Shown here: piece by piece, positions 1 to 12,489 of the stretch
Layout: the number at the start of each line of letters is the position of its first letter
Numbering within the stretch: position 1 is the stretch's first letter
Origin: Piezodorus guildinii
Taxonomy: Eukaryota > Arthropoda > Insecta > Hemiptera > Pentatomidae
Assembly (NCBI GenBank): GCA_023052935.1
Contig: CM041297.1
Span: forward strand, 90,766,021-90,830,020
Reading direction: 5' to 3'
DNA: 64,000 nt
The notes under the pieces: generated by a model
Told to the model about the DNA's origin: nothing
Databases searched by the model: none
What the model saw: only the letters and a program-made list of their open reading frames with translations
Position numbers and translations under genes: made by a program

Positions 1-1576
1 GTTTGCTATTCTAGCAGTCATTAGTTATGGTTTCTAGTCTGCAAGAAATGGGATATGAAATCGGATGTAATTGGTCACTTCATCAAATTAATTTAGCTTG
101 CTAGTAAGAGTTTGAGAACCGCAAGGCAAGAACTGCATTTCCGTATCAGTATGTACTAACTTTTTTTTACAATATTCCTAGGTATGTTCGATTAGATAGT
201 TGACTCCTGGACTATTAGTAGGTTATTTCAGTAAAACCTTATTGGTAAATTACAAAAATTATAAATTTCAGAGTTTTAGTCATAAATTATTATGAAAAAT
301 AATATTAATATATGTGTTAAATTATAAACAGGTAGGTTATTTTAAGACTAAGGAAGGTTTTTGGATGGACAGTGTCTGTTTTCATTGTGGAATGTTGGGA
401 GCCAAGGGAATACCCAGGTGTCCACATAAGCCCTGAGGGACCTCAGCAATTTACAAACCATTTGCGGTTTGGCAGGGCTCAACCTCTTCTTTTTTCAGGC
501 TAGGAATTCACTAAACTATCCTTTAGGCACTATGACTACATTCAAGTGGACTAATTGTGATTTTTAATTTATTTTTTATTCTTAATTTAACTGAAATATA
601 ATATCTAAGAGCTCTATAGTGCGTATTCTGCAAAGTATTATTTCACTCATAATAATAATTTAATATTAAAATTAATTAATCATTCTTTATATAATCACGT
701 ACATTTAATAATAATGTTTAAGATATTGGGAGTAACATTTATGGAATATCAACATTAACATTTCTGCTTCGATTCAAAACATAATGAATATTTTGTCTAA
801 TGTTAAAAAAGTTCTGGCAAATATTCAGCAAGGAAAGTCTCTCTGAAAAGAGTCCTGAAACGTCAAAGTTTTATTTTAATTTAATAAAGAAATAAGATTA
901 GAAAAAATATTTATCTCTTTATGTTAAAAGACAATAAATTAATAAAATACAACTACGCATTCTACATTTGAGAAATGATCTAAATTAATAAGAATCTAAT
1001 AATTTCCTAATTTTCTCAAAAGCATTCAATATTCAAACTTATATTTATTTATTTATTAAACTTATCTGCTTACATTGAAATTTGATAGTAAAATTAATAA
1101 CCTTAGTCTAGATGTGGTTATAAAAATATTTTGTTGTTCTCTGTTTTCAAGAGCTAAATACTTGTTTTCCTATCCTAGTTTTTTTATTCAACATTTGAGG
1201 TTTATTAAAAATTGCAAAGATGATATGGAAAATTATATTGGTGGTCAGAATACTACTACAGGTAGTATTTTTATAATATTAGAAACTTTTATCTAAAATT
1301 AAGAAATAAAAAATAACAAGACGATGGCATGAACATTTTAAGTAAAATAGCCTATTTTTTCTGCTATAATGATTTTATTAATTAGTGTTAAACCTTTTGA
1401 ATTTAATTTTGCCTATTCATTATAATTATTTTTAATTAACTGTGTAATTCTGTTTAATAATTATGCAATTTTATTTTCGAAAAATGAAAAACATTCGCCA
1501 TCTTTTAGATATTGTTAACATAATAATGTTTTTTTACATGAAATTAAGCAGTGACAACAATAGAAAAGTTTAGTAT
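1..1576. other. AT-rich intergenic stretch
   Basis: I see no supportable gene. A 73-codon open frame at 1075-1296 has the composition of random AT-rich DNA and no recognisable motif. A degenerate copy of the CTGA...GAAACGTC motif, found elsewhere in the window, lies at 843-864 and is followed by A/T-rich sequence. A moderately GC-rich patch at about 360-500 shares short words with the GC-rich patch at 11.6 kb, but the match is too weak to call a repeat. Confidence 0.6.
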
Positions 1577-1581
1577 AAAAA

Positions 1582-1653
<72 letters not shown>
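1577..1653. repeat. A-tract plus (TA)n microsatellite
   Basis: A run of about 14 A is followed directly by an uninterrupted (TA)n tract of roughly 60 bases. This could be the decayed tail of a retroelement, but no element body is recognisable upstream. Confidence 0.95.
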
Positions 1654-1656
<3 letters not shown>

Positions 1657-2489
1657 GAACCGTTTGAGTGCATAGTACGGGGAGTAAAATTTCAGATGGA
1701 TTGGTTCAGGGGCTCTCTTAAATCAAACAAAAAAAAAAAAAAAAAAGGTAGAGAGATTTGTTCCATTAAAACGACGGTGTGTTCAGAAGATAAAAGAATT
1801 TGGAATATTATCAAGGAATTAATCTCCTACTAGGGTTTTTAGGGTTTTTTACTCCTGAATTGGATTTTTTTAATTTCCTGGCTTTTGAAACTGTTGGTGA
1901 TCCCGATTGCTTTTTTTTTTTTTTTTTTTTTGTATAGGACAGTAGAGATAAAACTTACAGCATGTTATAAACCCGCATTTAAAAAATTAAATTCCTTAGT
2001 TCATTTGCTTTTGTTCAAAACTACCGTTTTAATTATATAATGTTGATGCGATTCTAATTGAAAATAGGTTTAAGAAACTGTCATTGACAACATAATAAAT
2101 GAAAAACATACAAAAAATTACCTTAATTAATAATTTGGAATTGCTTAGATATTCAGTTTATCCAAATTCTATGTCTCTAAAATCATAAACAAACATTAAA
2201 ATAATCACGAGTGAAAAATAATTCAGTTAAGTTAGTTCAATTTTGAAATATTTAATTTATAAATATTTAGAGAAATAAATAAAATTGGATTCTACCATAG
2301 AATATAATTATTTCGACCACGCCAATGACCCTCAAGGGTAGAGACGGATAAGGCAAATAAAAAAAATTAAGAGAAAATTGTTTTGAATCTGGTTATTGTT
2401 AAACTTAATTTATAGCTAGTTTAAGCATTTTCAGGCAGTCCTCTTTGAGGTATTTTACGATAAATACTTTTCTGTAATCCATTTTTGAA
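1654..2489. other. Intergenic stretch with homopolymer runs
   Basis: No gene is visible. A poly-A run at about 1730-1746 and a poly-T run at about 1911-1931 could be remains of retroelement tails in opposite orientation. No coding similarity is seen between them. Confidence 0.55.
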
Positions 2490-2656
2490 AATTTATATTA
2501 GGGGTACTCACTACGTTTGCTATAGCATGCTATTTGTGTTATTTTGCTAAACCCGTCGAGTTTCTACAGTTATTTCCTGTAGAAAATTGATGGGTTTAGC
2601 AAATAGCATAAATAGCATGCTATAGCAAACGTAGTGAGAGTAACCTCTATTATAAA
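2490..2656. repeat. Compact inverted repeat (hairpin, possible MITE)
   Basis: The two arms (about 2490-2569 and 2578-2656) are reverse complements over roughly 65-75 bases, with few mismatches and a loop of under 10 bases. Both arms contain CACTACGTTTGC and TATAGCATGCTATTT. The core of each arm is nearly perfect, while the outer ends (TTATATTAGGGG against TATAATAGAGG) are more diverged. No open frame is present. A short palindromic transposable element or a long hairpin RNA precursor would both fit. No clear target duplication is seen beyond a possible TA. Confidence 0.85.
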
Positions 2657-4459
2657 AATGACAATGATCCCTTTTTGATCATTGCAGATGATGTAAATAT
2701 ACGTAGATTTTATTACAATTTTCTTGGCTCCTTAGGTAATGTGTTGTAAGAACTAAACATATAGGTAGTACTCTCTTTAATATTCTGAATTTGTTTCGTT
2801 CTGAAAAAAATTACGCAACACCGATGGGGTTTTCATTTTGGAGTGCAGTCACTAAATTCATGCCCATTGTATATAAAAATGTATAATTTGTAATAGTTTC
2901 ATAATTTTTCACTCACCCTTGAGAATTTGAGGATATTTTCGAGATATTTGCAATTTTTGAAATTCTATATAACAAAACGGAATAAAGCACTCAAGTTCAA
3001 CAATTTTACAGAAAGTAGGTCTATGACTAGGCTCCATGAAAAAAAATAATGAAATGTAAGTCTCTTTTCCTTTATACATTTTAACTCGCCAAAACTCTCG
3101 TTTTATATTAATTTACTAGTATTTGTTTTAACCACTTTCTTTACTATTTAGTTAATGTATTTTGGTAACAAAAATTATAAAACAGACCCTTATTATATTG
3201 CTGGTTTTAGTTTTTGATTTGATATCCACAAAAATACCAGAATTAGAATGATTTTACCAATACATGTTTTCAGCCCTGATGCTGACTTAAAATGGCTGCA
3301 AAACTAAAATTTATCACAAAAAAAAAAAAAAAAAAAATTATTACGGTTTTATATTCGGGAAAGAATCCAGAGTAATGGTAAAAAAAACATGTTGAGTGGC
3401 ATGGTCTGGGAGATTTCGAATGGATTGATCCGAACATAAATTTACTATCTGTCCTGTCGCGTTCGCGTCTACCGATTCGTAATAAGATTTTTGACCCAAA
3501 GACCGACGAATATCATTCAAATGTATATTTCATAACTTTTGTTGCAGTCATTGTTGCATAAAATTGACCCAAGCCTGGGAGGTGGCAGGGATCACTACCT
3601 CTCGTTGACTTTGTCGCCGAGAGAAGGAGTTCGGGCTATGTCTGAACTCAATTTATTCCAAAACTCTGAAGAATCGTCCCTCCCCATTTTTTTATTGTAT
3701 TAATAAAGGCATAAAAGTCCTTAAAATGTAAAAAGTGCATGCAGCGCACCTATAAGTAACTATTGCTTGTTGATTATTGCTTCATTGTTGTGACGCTCTC
3801 CTTCAAACGCTCCTGAAAAAGGGACTATAATTTATGCTGAAACGTCGGCACCTGTAAATCAAGTTTATACGTGTACTTGATTGTGTGTTCTTTCGACTGC
3901 ACCCTGAACTAAATTCTCCCATAGAAACATTTTTATTTAAATAAAAATGTATCTTAGAATACTTTCGGTAATAAAAGGTCAAACATCCTGTAATATATAT
4001 ATATATTTGTGTATTTGTAAATAATAATAAAACCAGTGGGTAAGGAAAAAAAAAGTCATTGTAGCAATTTTATTTCTAAGACATGTATTCAAATGAAATT
4101 CAAACTAATTTGAAATGGTTTCTTTTCAGGTAAGGAAACCACTATATGCAGTGAATATGTATCAGAAAATATCGTAAGTACGATCTAATATAGTTTCCTT
4201 GGTTAATACAATTTGCATAATTATTTTGTGTTTTATTAATTCAATGGAGTGTTACATTCCTTTAAAATGGACATGGTCTCAGACTCGTTAAGGATATGTT
4301 TATCCAATTCAAATCAATAAAGCAGGCAGTGATGGCGTGTTAGACAGCACCCAGCAACTTCATATGCATTATGCATACAAACATGTTCTTCTCGAAGGAA
4401 TCCTTTATTCGTCATTTAAGCCAAGCTTTATCAAAGAAAGAAATTTGATTTAGTATATT
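2657..4459. other. Intergenic stretch with a GAAACGTCGG stem-loop motif
   Basis: No coding region can be supported. A poly-A run lies at about 3319-3337. At 3813-3844 the sequence runs CTGAAAA, a GGGACT..ATGCT interval, then GAAACG, like the better copies at 13.6 and 61 kb. It is followed by a T/A-rich stretch, as at the 3' ends of some retroelements. The moderately GC-rich 3570-3680 region has no frame or motif that I recognise. Confidence 0.5.
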
Positions 4460-4816
4460 CAAGAACAGCTGATGCGCTCGATGACAACAGTCATACGTTA
4501 CTTCGTCTCTCAGATTTTTGCTCTTTTCAGTAGGAATTCGCTTGAGTTCAGTCTGGAAAACATCACTAGACTTCAAGAAAACCACAGCAGTGAATATTGG
4601 AGAAATATCGGTAAGCAAAGTTATAATTTACTTTGTACAATCACGAAAAGTGAAAGGAGGGTCACTGATCAGCTGATCGCCGCTAGCTCGGCAAGCTCGG
4701 GCTTGCTTTTCTTTAACTTATCTTTCTTTTATTATTCTTCCTTCTCATTCTCATTTCATTATTTATCTATTATTATTATTATTTATTTTTTTTTTTTAAT
4801 TTTTTTTTTTAAATAA

Positions 4817-6132
4817 ATGAGATATTTTCATCAAGTTATGTCCTCAAAAGCTACAAGTAAAAGATCTAGATCTGCAGGTTCAAACTCGTCTCCTACAAAA
4901 CAGAGACCTCGCCGTGAAAATAATAAAAAAATGATTCCACCAGCGACCGCTTCAGCTACCTCTTTAGGATCTGAACCACAGCCCAGCACATCATCACAAG
5001 GAATGACTGATGAATCGCCGTTTTTTACACCGAACCCATTTCAGATCCTACAAAATCAAAATGAAAAAGAATCCATGGAATCTTTTCCTATACCCAGAGA
5101 ACCACTACCTCCACCAATTTTTGTTAAAAATATTAAAAATTTTCAACTACTTTGTACGCATTTAAACAAATTAACCGATCCTAATAGTTATTCTTGTATA
5201 AGTAGAACCAGTGATACTAAAATATCCCCGACTACCGCCGAAAGCTACAGAAAAATAGTAAAATATCTGAGTGAGACCAAAGCTGATTTTCATACCTATC
5301 AGTTGCGCCAGGAGAGAGCTTTAAGGGTAGTAATTAGAAACCTACACCCTTCGACACCAGTTACAGCTATCAAAGAAGAACTGACGGAGATAGGCTATAA
5401 AGTGCGGCAAGTCACCAATGTCCTAAAAGATAAAATTCCAATGCCTCTATTTTTCGTGGACTTGGAACCATCAGCAGGAGTTGAAAAAGTTTACGACCTC
5501 AACAGATTGTACTATACTAGTGTAAGAGTTGAGAAACCTTACACTAAGAAAGAAATAGTTCAGTGCCATAATTGTCAGGCATATGGTCATACGAGAACTT
5601 ACTGCCACCACACACCACGCTGTGTGAAATGCGGTGAGCAACATAAATCAGAAGAATGCACAAGATCAAGATCAACACCAGCTGTATGTGCTCTGTGCCT
5701 CGAGGACCACCCGGCTAACTACAAGGGATGCCAAATCTACAAGAACCTCAAAAGCAGATACCAAAAACCTCAGAATCTGGATGAAACAGCTGAACCGATC
5801 AGAAGTAGAAGACAACCTTAAAAAAAATTGATTCCAATGTAACATTTGCCCATCTACTTGGAGGTGGGAACCAGAACAAAGAGGCCCTGCCGGAACAACG
5901 CATACTTCAAAATCCTGAACCCCTTCCACAACAACATATTCCTCAAAATTTAACCAACCATCAAAAACCTCATCCGAATCAAATTTCTCATATTCCTCCT
6001 CCATCAAATGTCACAGACCTTACAAGTTTGATGACATCCTTCATCACTGAAATCAAATCCCTTGTTATGCCGCTAATATCACTACTTACTAATCTCGTAT
6101 CAAATTTAATCCCATCCTTAAAAAATCCTTAA
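4817..6132 (+). pseudogene. Jockey-type ORF1 (gag-like, zinc knuckles), frame-broken
   Basis: The open part (4817-5821) encodes 334 residues. It has a basic, Ser/Pro-rich N-terminus, then a central region typical of the domain that precedes zinc knuckles in jockey-clade ORF1, then three Cys/His knuckles. These are C250-x2-C253-x4-H258-x4-C263, C269-x2-C272-x3-H276-x4-C281 and C291-x2-C294-x3-H298-x6-C305. In this family ORF1 is a nucleic-acid-binding protein that coats the element RNA. The frame stops at a TAA beside a run of eight A (5820-5827). An open Pro/Asn/Gln-rich frame then continues in the -1 frame to a TAA at 6130-6132, touching the ORF2 ATG. The simplest reading is a single lost base near 5818. 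A programmed frameshift is less likely, because no canonical slippery heptamer is in register. Confidence 0.85.
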
Positions 6133-8817
6133 ATGACTACACCTAACTCCTTATCCATTCTCCTTTGGAATGCGAATGGTGTTAGAAATCACACTGACGA
6201 ACTTACAGCTTTATTGCAAGACAAAAACGTTGATGTAGCACTTATTACTGAAACTAGACTAACCACTAAACAGTTCTTTAATATACCTCAATACGTAACA
6301 TACCGTACGGACCACCCAGACGGAAAAGCCCATGCCGGTACTGCTGTCATTGTGCACCAGTCCCTCTCCCACCACATACTCCCAGTCCCCTCCTATGATT
6401 TCCTACAATGCACCGCCACAGTAATCAAGACTTTTTCTTTTCCGATCACCCTCGCATCAGCGTACTGCCCTCCTAAACATTCCATCTCCAACATTCTATT
6501 CGAATCTTTCCTCAATTCCTTAGGAAACCACTTCATTCTGGGTGCAGACATGAATGCTAAGAACCAACAATGGGGTTCCAGATCCACGAATAGTCGTGGG
6601 CGGAATTTACAGTCTGCACTCAACTCTAGACGTTTCAACCTCCTGCCTCCTGATTTCCCTACCTACTGGCCAACTGATCCTAACCGTAATCCTGACATCC
6701 TTGACTTCTTCATCCACAGCGGATTAGGCTCCCTAAACATGTCGGTGACTCGCCTTGATGAACTGTCCTCTGACCATAGTCCATTGCTCCTTAAAGTATC
6801 CCTAATTCCTATTCCTAAACCCACCCCACCGTCATTTATCAGAGGACCAGTAAACTGGGACCTTTTTCGCCAAATCCTGACCAGTGATATTGACCTCAGT
6901 GTGAAACTCAAAACTCCAGATGACCTTGACGATGCCGTAAACTCCTTCACCATCGCTATTCAACAAGCTGTTTGGACTGCCTCCTCTCCCAAGCACTCCC
7001 AGATAAGTCATAACCAAAATCATTTACCACAACACCTCATAGACCTCATCCGCACCAAACGACGATCCAGATCCTTATGGCAACGCACCCGTCACCCTAC
7101 AGATCGCCGCTCCTATAACTTTTATTGTAGACAGTTAAAGAGGGAGCTGGCGACCTTCCGTTCCCAATCCTTTAGTTCCTTCCTTTCTTCTCTTTCGGCT
7201 TGTGATAATTCCCTGTGGAATGTCACCAAGAAAATTCTAAAATCCCACCATATTTCCCATCCCCTCCGTCGTAGTAATGGCTCCTGGGCTGCGTCTGATG
7301 AAGACAAAGCCGAGGAACTTGCCAAATACGTTTCCGAAGTCTTCACACCTCATCCAGAATCCCATCCAAACCACACTGCAGTGGTGGAAGAGTTCCTTCA
7401 GTCTCCAATCCCGCTTTCATTACCTCCTAAAGAAGTTAATCCCTCTGAGGTCAAATATCATCTCCGAAAACTTGCACTCCGTAAATCTCCTGGATACGAT
7501 CTCCTCACTCCTCAGATTCTCAGACAGCTTCCATCTAAAGCCATTATATTTCTTACCTATATTTACAACTCCATTTTACGCACTACTCATTTTCCTCTCT
7601 TATGGAAACATTCCACTATAATTCTCTTCCTAAAACCAGGTAAACCTCCTAACACAACGACATCATATAGACCTATCAGCCTACTCCCAATCCTTTCAAA
7701 AATCTTTGAAAAAATCCTCCTCAAACGAATATTACCTTTATTAGAATCCCACACTATTCCTTCCCATCAGTTTGGATTCCGTTCCCAACATTCAACCGTT
7801 CAGCAAGGGCTCCGAGTCGTTGACCATATTTCCTCTGCCCTTGAGAACAAGGAGTACTGCTCGGGTGCATTTCTGGACATAACGCAAGCATTTGACCGGG
7901 TGTGGCACCCGAGATTACTCTTTAAGCTCAAAAACCATTTACCCCAATCCATATACCTAGTCCTTCGATCCTATCTATCAAACCGCTCCTTCCGAGTTCG
8001 CTGTGGTGCAGAATATTCCAATTAATATTCAGTCGAATCCGGTGTTCCTCAGGGCAGTGTCCTTGGTCCTTTCCTCTACAACATATACACGGCTGATATT
8101 CCTGTTTGCCCTAATACCTTCCTAGCAACGTACGCTGATGACACCGCTATCCTATCCTCTCACTCAGATCCCGAAATTGCATCTATAGGCCTCCAAACGC
8201 ACCTTTCTCAAATTGAAGACTGGTGTAACAACTGGAGAATCAAAATTAATCAATCCAAATCCAAACATGTCACCTTTACCCTTCGAAGACAATCCTGCCC
8301 TCCAGTTCTCTTTAACTCCGTTCCGCTTCCTTTCTCCGACACAGTCCGGTATCTTGGCTTCCTTCTGGACAAAAGACTAACTTGGAACCCGCATACTAGA
8401 CTTAAACGACAAGAACTTAATCGACGATTTGGACAATTATACAGACTACTGAACAGAAATTCTAAATTATCTATCGAGAACAAACTGCTAATATACAAGA
8501 CAGTACTGAAACCTATCTGGACCTACGGACTTGAACTGTGGGGGACAGCCAAATATTCTAACATCAAACGCATTCAATCCTTCCAATCAAAAGTCCTCCG
8601 AACAATAGTTAATGCTCCTTATTATGTATCCAACCATACCTTACACCGCGACCTAAATATTCCATTTATTTTAGACCTTATACCATTAAAATTCTCTAAA
8701 TTTCATCAGAACCTTATCCATCACCCTAATCCCCTAGCTCAATCCTTATCCTGCTCCACATATTCTTAACATCCTCCTAGAAGGTTGAAACGGCAGTGGC
8801 CTCGAGACCTCTTGTAA
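6133..8817 (+). pseudogene. Jockey-type ORF2 (AP endonuclease + reverse transcriptase), two in-frame stops
   Basis: One reading frame of 894 codons runs from the ATG next to the ORF1 stop, broken only by TAA at 8023-8025 and 8767-8769. The N-terminal endonuclease-like region shows LLWNANG near residue 10, a TETRL catalytic-Glu motif, LGADMNAK and SDHSPL. The reverse transcriptase shows SYRPISLLP, QFGFRSQHST, the first catalytic Asp in AFLDITQAFDRVWH (D582), VPQGSVLGP and the catalytic YADD at 667-670. RYLGFLLDKRLTW and the jockey C-terminal WTYGLELWG block follow. The family nicks target DNA and primes cDNA from the nick. The first stop lies between the first catalytic Asp and YADD, so translation would make an inactive protein. 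The rest of the frame is well kept, so the damage is recent. Confidence 0.92.
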
Positions 8818-9092
8818 AATGTATATTGGAGTTCTAGCATTGGCTAGATTCTCCACTCACGTGCTGTATGATTGTGAATTGTATATAGAGGTATGAGTGA
8901 CTTTTGTATATATTTTATTGATTTTGTTTTGTATATATGTATATTGTATTATTATTATATAAATTTATTGTTTAGTATATATCGCGTGAATGTAGTATGA
9001 ATGTTGTACTTCATCACTATTAAAAATGTCCTAAATTGGACAGATTGTAATATTGCTCAATAAAGAATTGTTTCATAACTAAAAAAAAAAAC
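8818..9092 (+). other. 3' UTR and A-tail of the jockey-type element
   Basis: An AT-rich trailer ends with a block (TAAAAATGTCCTAAATTGGA, near 9020) that recurs almost unchanged at about 34220. AATAAA and an A11 tail follow. The repeated block identifies 3' fragments of the same family elsewhere in the window. Confidence 0.85.
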
Positions 9093-9369
9093 TAGTATAT
9101 TGAGTCCAATGATGCACTACACCTTCAAGTGAAGTAAAGGTCAAGATATAAATTGCATTATGTTCGTCTACGATCTTGATTCCTCTGCTATCAAGCCAAT
9201 TGATGCTTCCGTCCCCTAGCAGTGGTTATGTCATCTTGCCCCATTCAAAGTCTATTCCATACTTGATTCCAATTCACATTTCTTTATCTATTCCAAACTT
9301 AATACATGGTTCAATATACCCAACAAGGACTGTTAACTTATTTTCAAACATCACATTAACAATAAAATG
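9093..9369. other. Short intergenic gap
   Basis: The stretch lies between two retroelement remnants and has no recognisable feature apart from the right-hand target duplication at 9093-9101. Confidence 0.5.
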
Positions 9370-10040
9370 AATAGTGGCCGTAAATTATTATATAAAATTT
9401 ACCCCTACTTTAATAAAATCATCACCGAAACAAACAAGCTAATCTTATATAAAACTGTTATCAGGCGCATATAATTACATATGCATGCATGCCCAGCCTG
9501 GAGTCTTGCAAGCAAAACACATATTAACAAATTGCAAGTATTACAAAATATATTAATAATTATCCACCATACACGAAAATAACTACCATGCACAAAGAAC
9601 TGGATATTCCAACTATACAAGAATTTATACACCAACAAACACTGTCATTTTTCTCAAAATGCCTATTGAAAGACGATACCCTTATTAAACAAATTGGTAA
9701 TTACACTAAGCTAACAACGTCTATATATATAGACATAAGAGAACTAAACATATATTGCTATAAAAAATCTAAATTACTAAATCCTATCTTATGATTTTAA
9801 TATCTGTGGTTTTGTTTATTTATTCATTATTATTTCTATTTGTTTATTTCATTTTATTTTTTTTGTTTAATTTCTTTTCTTGGTTGGGTTTTTAAGTTTT
9901 TACCAACAGTAAAAACAATATATGTACAAAATAAATTTTAGTAACTAAGTAGCGCATTTTAATGGAGTTTCTTTCAATGTTTAATAATTGTGCAGATGTA
10001 TTCTATGCAAATAAAGATTGTAAAAAAATAAAATAAAAAA
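9370..10040 (+). pseudogene. Degenerate jockey-family ORF2 3' fragment
   Basis: Conceptual translation in shifting frames gives the C-terminal block of a jockey-clade reverse transcriptase. LILYKTVI and an ACPAWSLASKTHINKLQ-like stretch come first, followed by HKELDIPTIQEFIHQQ (9591-9638). The same terminal motif, IPTVQEFI, occurs in the relic at 47.6 kb, so the two belong to one lineage distinct from the 4.8-kb element. An AATAAA-like, A-rich tail lies at about 10004-10040. The fragment is 5'-truncated and carries stops and frameshifts. Confidence 0.75.
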
Positions 10041-10824
10041 TAACCAACAAGAACTTGCTTTTTGTGAACTAGCTAATACTGTTGGTTGTGTTTCGAGGTA
10101 TGCAGTTTTAATCATATGTTAATCTCCAAATGTAACATTTATTTAATATTCTTATTTATTTTTTTATGAAGTTTGGTTAAATTATAGTAATCAATTAATA
10201 CATAGTATTGTTTTTAAATTGTCGAATAATTCAGTTTCTTTTATTATTTGATTGGTCGAATTTTAAAATATCGCTTCTTTTCAAGAGCACCCTAATTCAA
10301 AAGTTTCAACTAAAACTGAATGTATTTATGAAGTGGGTACTTTTCGCACTATCTCTAATAATGACAAATTTGTAACTTCACATCAGTGTAGTGCACTCCT
10401 AGAAATGTAATTATTCAAAAATAATTTATTTTAATTACTAAAGTGGTTTAGTTTATAGTAGTAATAGATTTAGTTCATTTGTACCAGGCAATGCACGGTC
10501 GTTCATGACAAAAGCACTTCCACGCTAGAAGTGCCTTCACTGGGAGGTTTCTTTACCCACGAATTCAGAAGAATCCTAAAGGAGGTTTTACGTAATGATT
10601 ATCAATGTTACTATATATGCCCAAAGGAATTTGTATATTACTTGTTGTTGAATAAAGAAAAAAACAATATGCCAGTTCTTTGTTTTCACATGTTAATCTC
10701 GAAATTATTTTTATTCAGCATATCTAAGACTTATCTTTAGTGGTTTCCTTTAAAAAATGTATTAGGTGGCTAACAGACGTATTGTGGTAACAGATACTAG
10801 GCCTCAACGGCTAGCGAGGAAAAT
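10041..10824. other. Intergenic stretch
   Basis: I see no gene. A small perfect 7-bp stem with a 7-base loop (GCACTTC/GAAGTGC) lies at about 10512-10532. The 69-codon frame at 10531-10740 shows no motif. The left 9-base flank of the SINE, GAGGAAAAT, is at 10816-10824. Confidence 0.5.
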
Positions 10825-11032
10825 AAAATATTGAGTTTTTTTCTGTTTGTTTGTTTATACGTCACCCTATACTACAGTGGCTAATCGAACGATGCTACAG
10901 TGGGAGTCCTATATTTTGCCTATCCAGGGTTAATTAGGATAGGGATCTTTAACGAGTACCTGACATCGCACACGCTCTGGACCACCTTTTAACGTCCGTC
11001 CCCTCCGATGGACGGCATAACTAAGTTATTCT
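10825..11032 (-). mobile_element. SINE copy, 5'-truncated
   Basis: The body matches the other family members: GGACGTTAAA near the 3' end, GATTAGCCAC, a CTGGATAGGC block, AAAGATCCCTATCCTAAT and GGTACTCGTTAAAG on the minus strand. The 3' end has the family tail of AAACAAACAAAC type. The word GAGGAAAAT at 10816-10824 and 11033-11041 is a likely 9-bp target duplication. The tRNA-like head is missing. Confidence 0.8.
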
Positions 11033-11041
11033 GAGGAAAAT

Positions 11042-12202
11042 CATGGATTACAGCAAACCACTTAAAAATTGATTTTCCTCGCAAACAGTTGAGAATCGAA
11101 CAATGAGGCATACACACCATTATGTTTCTTTTGGGGTGTACTATATACTGGTCCTACTGTATGTTTAGACATTTGTGAGGCACCCTGTAGAGAGATAAAA
11201 TAATCTTTGCTCAAAAAAGCTTTCATAAACATCACACGCTCAATCATATAAACCGTAATTTTACTTGTTGTGGGGATCTTTAATTATGTTTATTTAGCTA
11301 TCAACATAACTTCTAACAGAAGTTCTTATTTTTTACTTAATAATAATTTCCATAGAACTCATAGCGATTAAATTAATCTGAGTACTAACAAACCTCTAAT
11401 ATTAAAATTTAACCTATACTCTCCAAGCAACACTCTACCATTTACTCTTCTTGCAACTTTATACATGCTTAATAAAGTCTTAAGAGAGGTTTTTCTTTAA
11501 AGGGTCAGATCTTCTTTTTCCGAATTTATCCAAGGTTTTATTTTTTATACAGACCACTGTGAGATATAGCTCAATAGCCGTTTTAAGGTAGAAGCGGGCA
11601 GTGGATACCTAAGTCCTGGCCCCACAAAGGTGCCCACTAAGCCCTGGCCACAGGACATGTAAAAAGCAGCGGGAGTTCCCCTCAGTTCGGGCGGGACCAT
11701 CTCCCCCGGCCACGTTTCCTCTTCCTCTGTTATAAATCCGGGTCCTCGTTCTTGTTTACAACTGATACCAGGGATTTGCATGACAATGCCAAATAGTCGG
11801 CGGCGCCATAAATATCAAGGCTTTGCCCGCTCTACTCTATACTAACTAAAATGATGAGTTAATCTATTTTTACGTGGGCGTTTATTTGTATAACTATTTT
11901 TTGTTTGTACCTTTCAGTTTTAATTAACATGACAAGGAAGTACCCATCAAATATTTTGTTTTATCCGACTTGTTAAGGAATGTCGTTTCATATAGAACGT
12001 TTCCTATTTCCAAATTATTTAGGGACTTCTCTTTTTAAACATTATTATCCTTACCAAAACCTTGTATTGGATTCATTGGAACGAAACCTGTTACTTTTTC
12101 AGAATTCAATTACAGTGGTAGTTTCTTATCTCGGATTCGGAAGGAATATAAATTTATAAAAGGCCTAAAAGGATATTATCCTTAAATACTTGTATAAAAA
12201 AA
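11042..12202. other. Intergenic stretch with a GC-rich patch
   Basis: Most of the stretch is AT-rich with no signal. About 11570-11835 is distinctly GC-rich and holds a 78-codon open frame on the minus strand (11545-11781) with Gly/Pro-rich composition. I cannot tell whether this is an old exon, a promoter-like patch or a repeat, and I recognise no domain. Confidence 0.4.
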
Positions 12203-12290
12203 TCAACACACGACTTTCACTTACCTCAGTTGTTAAAATAAATTCAAAAACTAATAAATAAAGTACAAAAAAGTTTAAAGAAATGCATTT
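12203..12290 (-). repeat. Rep-A 3' end fragment
   Basis: Read on the minus strand, this matches the right end of the Rep-A family: an AACAACTGAGGTAAGTGAAAG block followed by TCGTGTGTTG. Only the terminal part is present. Confidence 0.7.
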
Positions 12291-12489
12291 GTAACCATTT
12301 ATTGAGCGTTTTTAACAGAAAACAATGAAGGTATCACTTTTTTAGATAACGTCTCAGAGTCAAGTATATATTTTCTTACTTATTAATTATGATCTCTTTT
12401 CACCGCTTATTTCTTTCTCCCTCTTTCCCAATTCATAATTTGTTTCCGTTATATATCCTGACTGTAATATTAAATTGTTAGTTTAATAT

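Larger units (their letters stand above)
4460..9092 (+). mobile_element. Near full-length jockey-type non-LTR retrotransposon
   Basis: The element carries a 5' leader (about 4460-4816), a gag-like ORF1, an ORF2 with endonuclease and reverse transcriptase, and a 3' UTR with AATAAA (9059-9064) before a short A-tail at 9081-9091. The 9-base word TAGTATATT occurs at 4451-4459 and again at 9093-9101, just past the tail. It is a plausible target-site duplication and sets the 5' end. Both ORFs are damaged (a frame break in ORF1, two in-frame stops in ORF2), so this copy cannot move itself. A 5'-truncated relative lies at 48201-50965 and a 3' fragment at about 34110-34290. Confidence 0.85.

Noticed and set aside
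4472..4816. 114-codon plus frame before jockey ORF1
   Set aside because: It lies in the presumed 5' leader and ends in low-complexity Phe/Ile/Ser sequence; it has no match to an ORF1 domain.
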